A DNA stretch of 7,358 nt. Source: Candidatus Dadabacteria bacterium (GTDB lineage: Bacteria; Desulfobacterota_D; UBA1144; Nemesobacterales; CSP1-2). The stretch lies in the NCBI GenBank assembly GCA_022615255.1, contig JAKEHC010000207.1, positions 1-7,358 of the forward strand, given 5' to 3'. The notes below the pieces were generated by a model. It worked only from the letters and a program-made list of their open reading frames with translations, did not search any database and was not told where the DNA came from. A program made the translations under genes and the position numbers. How positions within the stretch are numbered: the stretch's first letter is position 1; each line of letters begins with the position of its first letter. Shown here one piece after another: positions 6,262 to 7,358 of the stretch.

Positions 6262-7182
6262 ATGTCTTCTAAACCGTATAAGATCTGGTTCGATGGAAAG
6301 CTTGTTCCATGGAATGAAGCTAAAGTTCATGTACTTACGCACACGCTTCACTATGGGCTAGGGGTGTTTGAAGGTGTAAGAGCATATGAATGCTTTGACG
6401 GCCGTGCTGCTGTGTTCAGGCTAGCTGATCATATCAATAGGCTCTATTCATCAGCCAGAATCGCTCAAATTAATATCCCCTTCTCCAAAGAGGAGATGCG
6501 AAAAGCTATCTTTGATCTACTTATCGTAAATAGACTTAATGAGGCTTATATAAGACCTATCGCTTTTATAGGCGACGGCGCAATGGGAGTCCATCCGAGA
6601 AATAATCCTACTAGGGTAGCAATTGCTGCATATCCATGGGGTGCTTATCTAGGTGATGAGGGCGTAACAAAGGGGATAAGAGCAAAAATCGCTTCTTATA
6701 CCAGGATGCACGTCAACACATTTATGACTAAAGCAAAAATATCTGGCAACTATGTAAACTCCGTAATGGCAAAGGTTGAGGCTACCTCTCTTGGATTTGA
6801 TGAAGCACTCATGCTTGATACAGAGGGATACGTCTCAGAGGGCAGTGGAGAAAATATTTTTATAGTTAGAGACGGAACATTAAAAACCCCTCCTCTTACA
6901 TCAATTCTGGAAGGCATAACGAGAAATAGTGCGATAGAGATCGCGCTTGATGAGGCGCTGAGGGTTGTAACAGAACGTTTTACTAGAGATGAACTCTACA
7001 TTGCGGATGAAGTCTTTCTCACTGGAACAGCCGCCGAAATTACCCCCATTCGCGAGGTCGATGGAAGAGCAATTGGAGATGGGATACCCGGACCTATAAC
7101 CAAACGGCTTCAGACAAGGTTCTTCGATGTGGTAAAGGGGAGGGATGAAAAATTCATAGGCTGGCTTGATTTTTTTCCCTAG
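6262..7182 (+). CDS. ilvE: Branched-chain amino acid aminotransferase IlvE
   Basis: A PLP-dependent class IV (fold type IV) aminotransferase that catalyses the last step of isoleucine, leucine and valine synthesis in the cytoplasm, moving the amino group from glutamate to the branched 2-oxo acid. The 306-residue product aligns end to end with E. coli IlvE as I recall it. It has the N-terminal IWFDGKLVPWNEAKVHVLTH, YGLGVFEGVRAY (31-42) and the PLP-bound Lys159 in KAKISGNYVNS. It also has SEGSGENIF (192-200), with Glu193 facing the cofactor pyridine nitrogen, and the TGTAAEITPI loop (255-264). The C-terminus ends GPITKRLQ and WLDFFP. D-amino acid transaminase and aminodeoxychorismate lyase share the fold but not this C-terminal pattern. 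The ATG at 6262 follows a weak GGTGAT ribosome site. No other ilv or leu gene adjoins it. Confidence 0.97.
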   Translation: MSSKPYKIWFDGKLVPWNEAKVHVLTHTLHYGLGVFEGVRAYECFDGRAAVFRLADHINRLYSSARIAQINIPFSKEEMRKAIFDLLIVNRLNEAYIRPIAFIGDGAMGVHPRNNPTRVAIAAYPWGAYLGDEGVTKGIRAKIASYTRMHVNTFMTKAKISGNYVNSVMAKVEATSLGFDEALMLDTEGYVSEGSGENIFIVRDGTLKTPPLTSILEGITRNSAIEIALDEALRVVTERFTRDELYIADEVFLTGTAAEITPIREVDGRAIGDGIPGPITKRLQTRFFDVVKGRDEKFIGWLDFFP

Positions 7183-7229
7183 CGATTTTACTTAGCAAAA
7201 TCCTTAAAATACTATCAAGATATATTTAC

Positions 7230-7244
7230 AGCTGAGAGGCAGCT
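7230..7244 (+). terminator. Small hairpin downstream of ilvE, possible weak terminator
   Basis: AGCTG (7230-7234) and CAGCT (7240-7244) form a perfect five-base-pair stem with an AGAGG loop, 47 bases after the ilvE stop. What follows is AATTTGATTTGG, not a true U-run, so it may be only a weak terminator or an RNA 3'-end stabiliser. The remaining sequence to 7358 holds no gene, tRNA or other element I can support. Confidence 0.3.
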
Positions 7245-7358
7245 AATTTGATTTGGTTCTATTATAACATGAGGAAATTAAGAGTTCCTACATAACGTAT
7301 TCTGCAGTCTAAAATGTAACCGAAAGGGTATTGGTTCTGCAATTTAAAAAAGTAACCA

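Noticed and set aside
7230..7244. GCTGAGAGG resembling the thi-box core of a TPP riboswitch
   Set aside because: The other conserved TPP blocks (the ACCC..TGAACCTGA segment and its partners) are absent nearby, and no thiamine gene follows; it is only a small hairpin.
7253..7338. TTGGTTCT repeated at 7253 and 7331, and a short AACC/GGTT inverted repeat nearby, considered as a tRNA or attachment site
   Set aside because: No cloverleaf, T-loop consensus or CCA-side acceptor stem can be drawn, and an eight-base repeat is expected by chance in this composition.

Overview
The window is about 7.4 kb of A+T-rich bacterial chromosome with no plasmid, phage, insertion-sequence or CRISPR signature. The housekeeping genes (ybeY, der, ilvE) are ordinary bacterial ones. 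A PhaR-type regulator and a Gram-negative style lipoprotein point to a didermic bacterium. My guess is an uncultured, low-GC relative of the deltaproteobacteria or a neighbouring phylum, but the sequence alone does not settle this.

Layout from left to right. Positions 1-233 hold the probable 3' end of an unrecognised plus-strand gene, readable only if one base is restored near 57. On the minus strand, 338-763 is ybeY (rRNA maturation endoribonuclease). On the plus strand, 867-1510 is a broken gene for a QueG/ferredoxin-like iron-sulfur protein, with a frameshift and a lost cluster cysteine. Then come der (GTPase for 50S assembly, 1768-3108, plus), a GT4 glycosyltransferase (3178-4458, minus), a small secreted lipoprotein with two predicted beta domains (4703-5380, plus), a PhaR-type polyhydroxyalkanoate regulator starting at TTG (5510-6106, minus), and ilvE (6262-7182, plus). 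The last 176 bases hold only a small hairpin.

From ybeY rightward, each gene seems to be its own transcription unit. Strands alternate almost gene by gene and gaps run from about 70 to 260 bases. YbeY and Der both serve ribosome maturation, but they are divergent and separated by the broken gene. IlvE and PhaR share a 155-base divergent control region containing short TTTRGTCA repeats. No gene set here forms a recognisable pathway or new multi-gene system. The most interesting items are the decayed or misread iron-sulfur gene, the interrupted reading frame at the left edge, the repeats between phaR and ilvE, and the unassigned lipoprotein.
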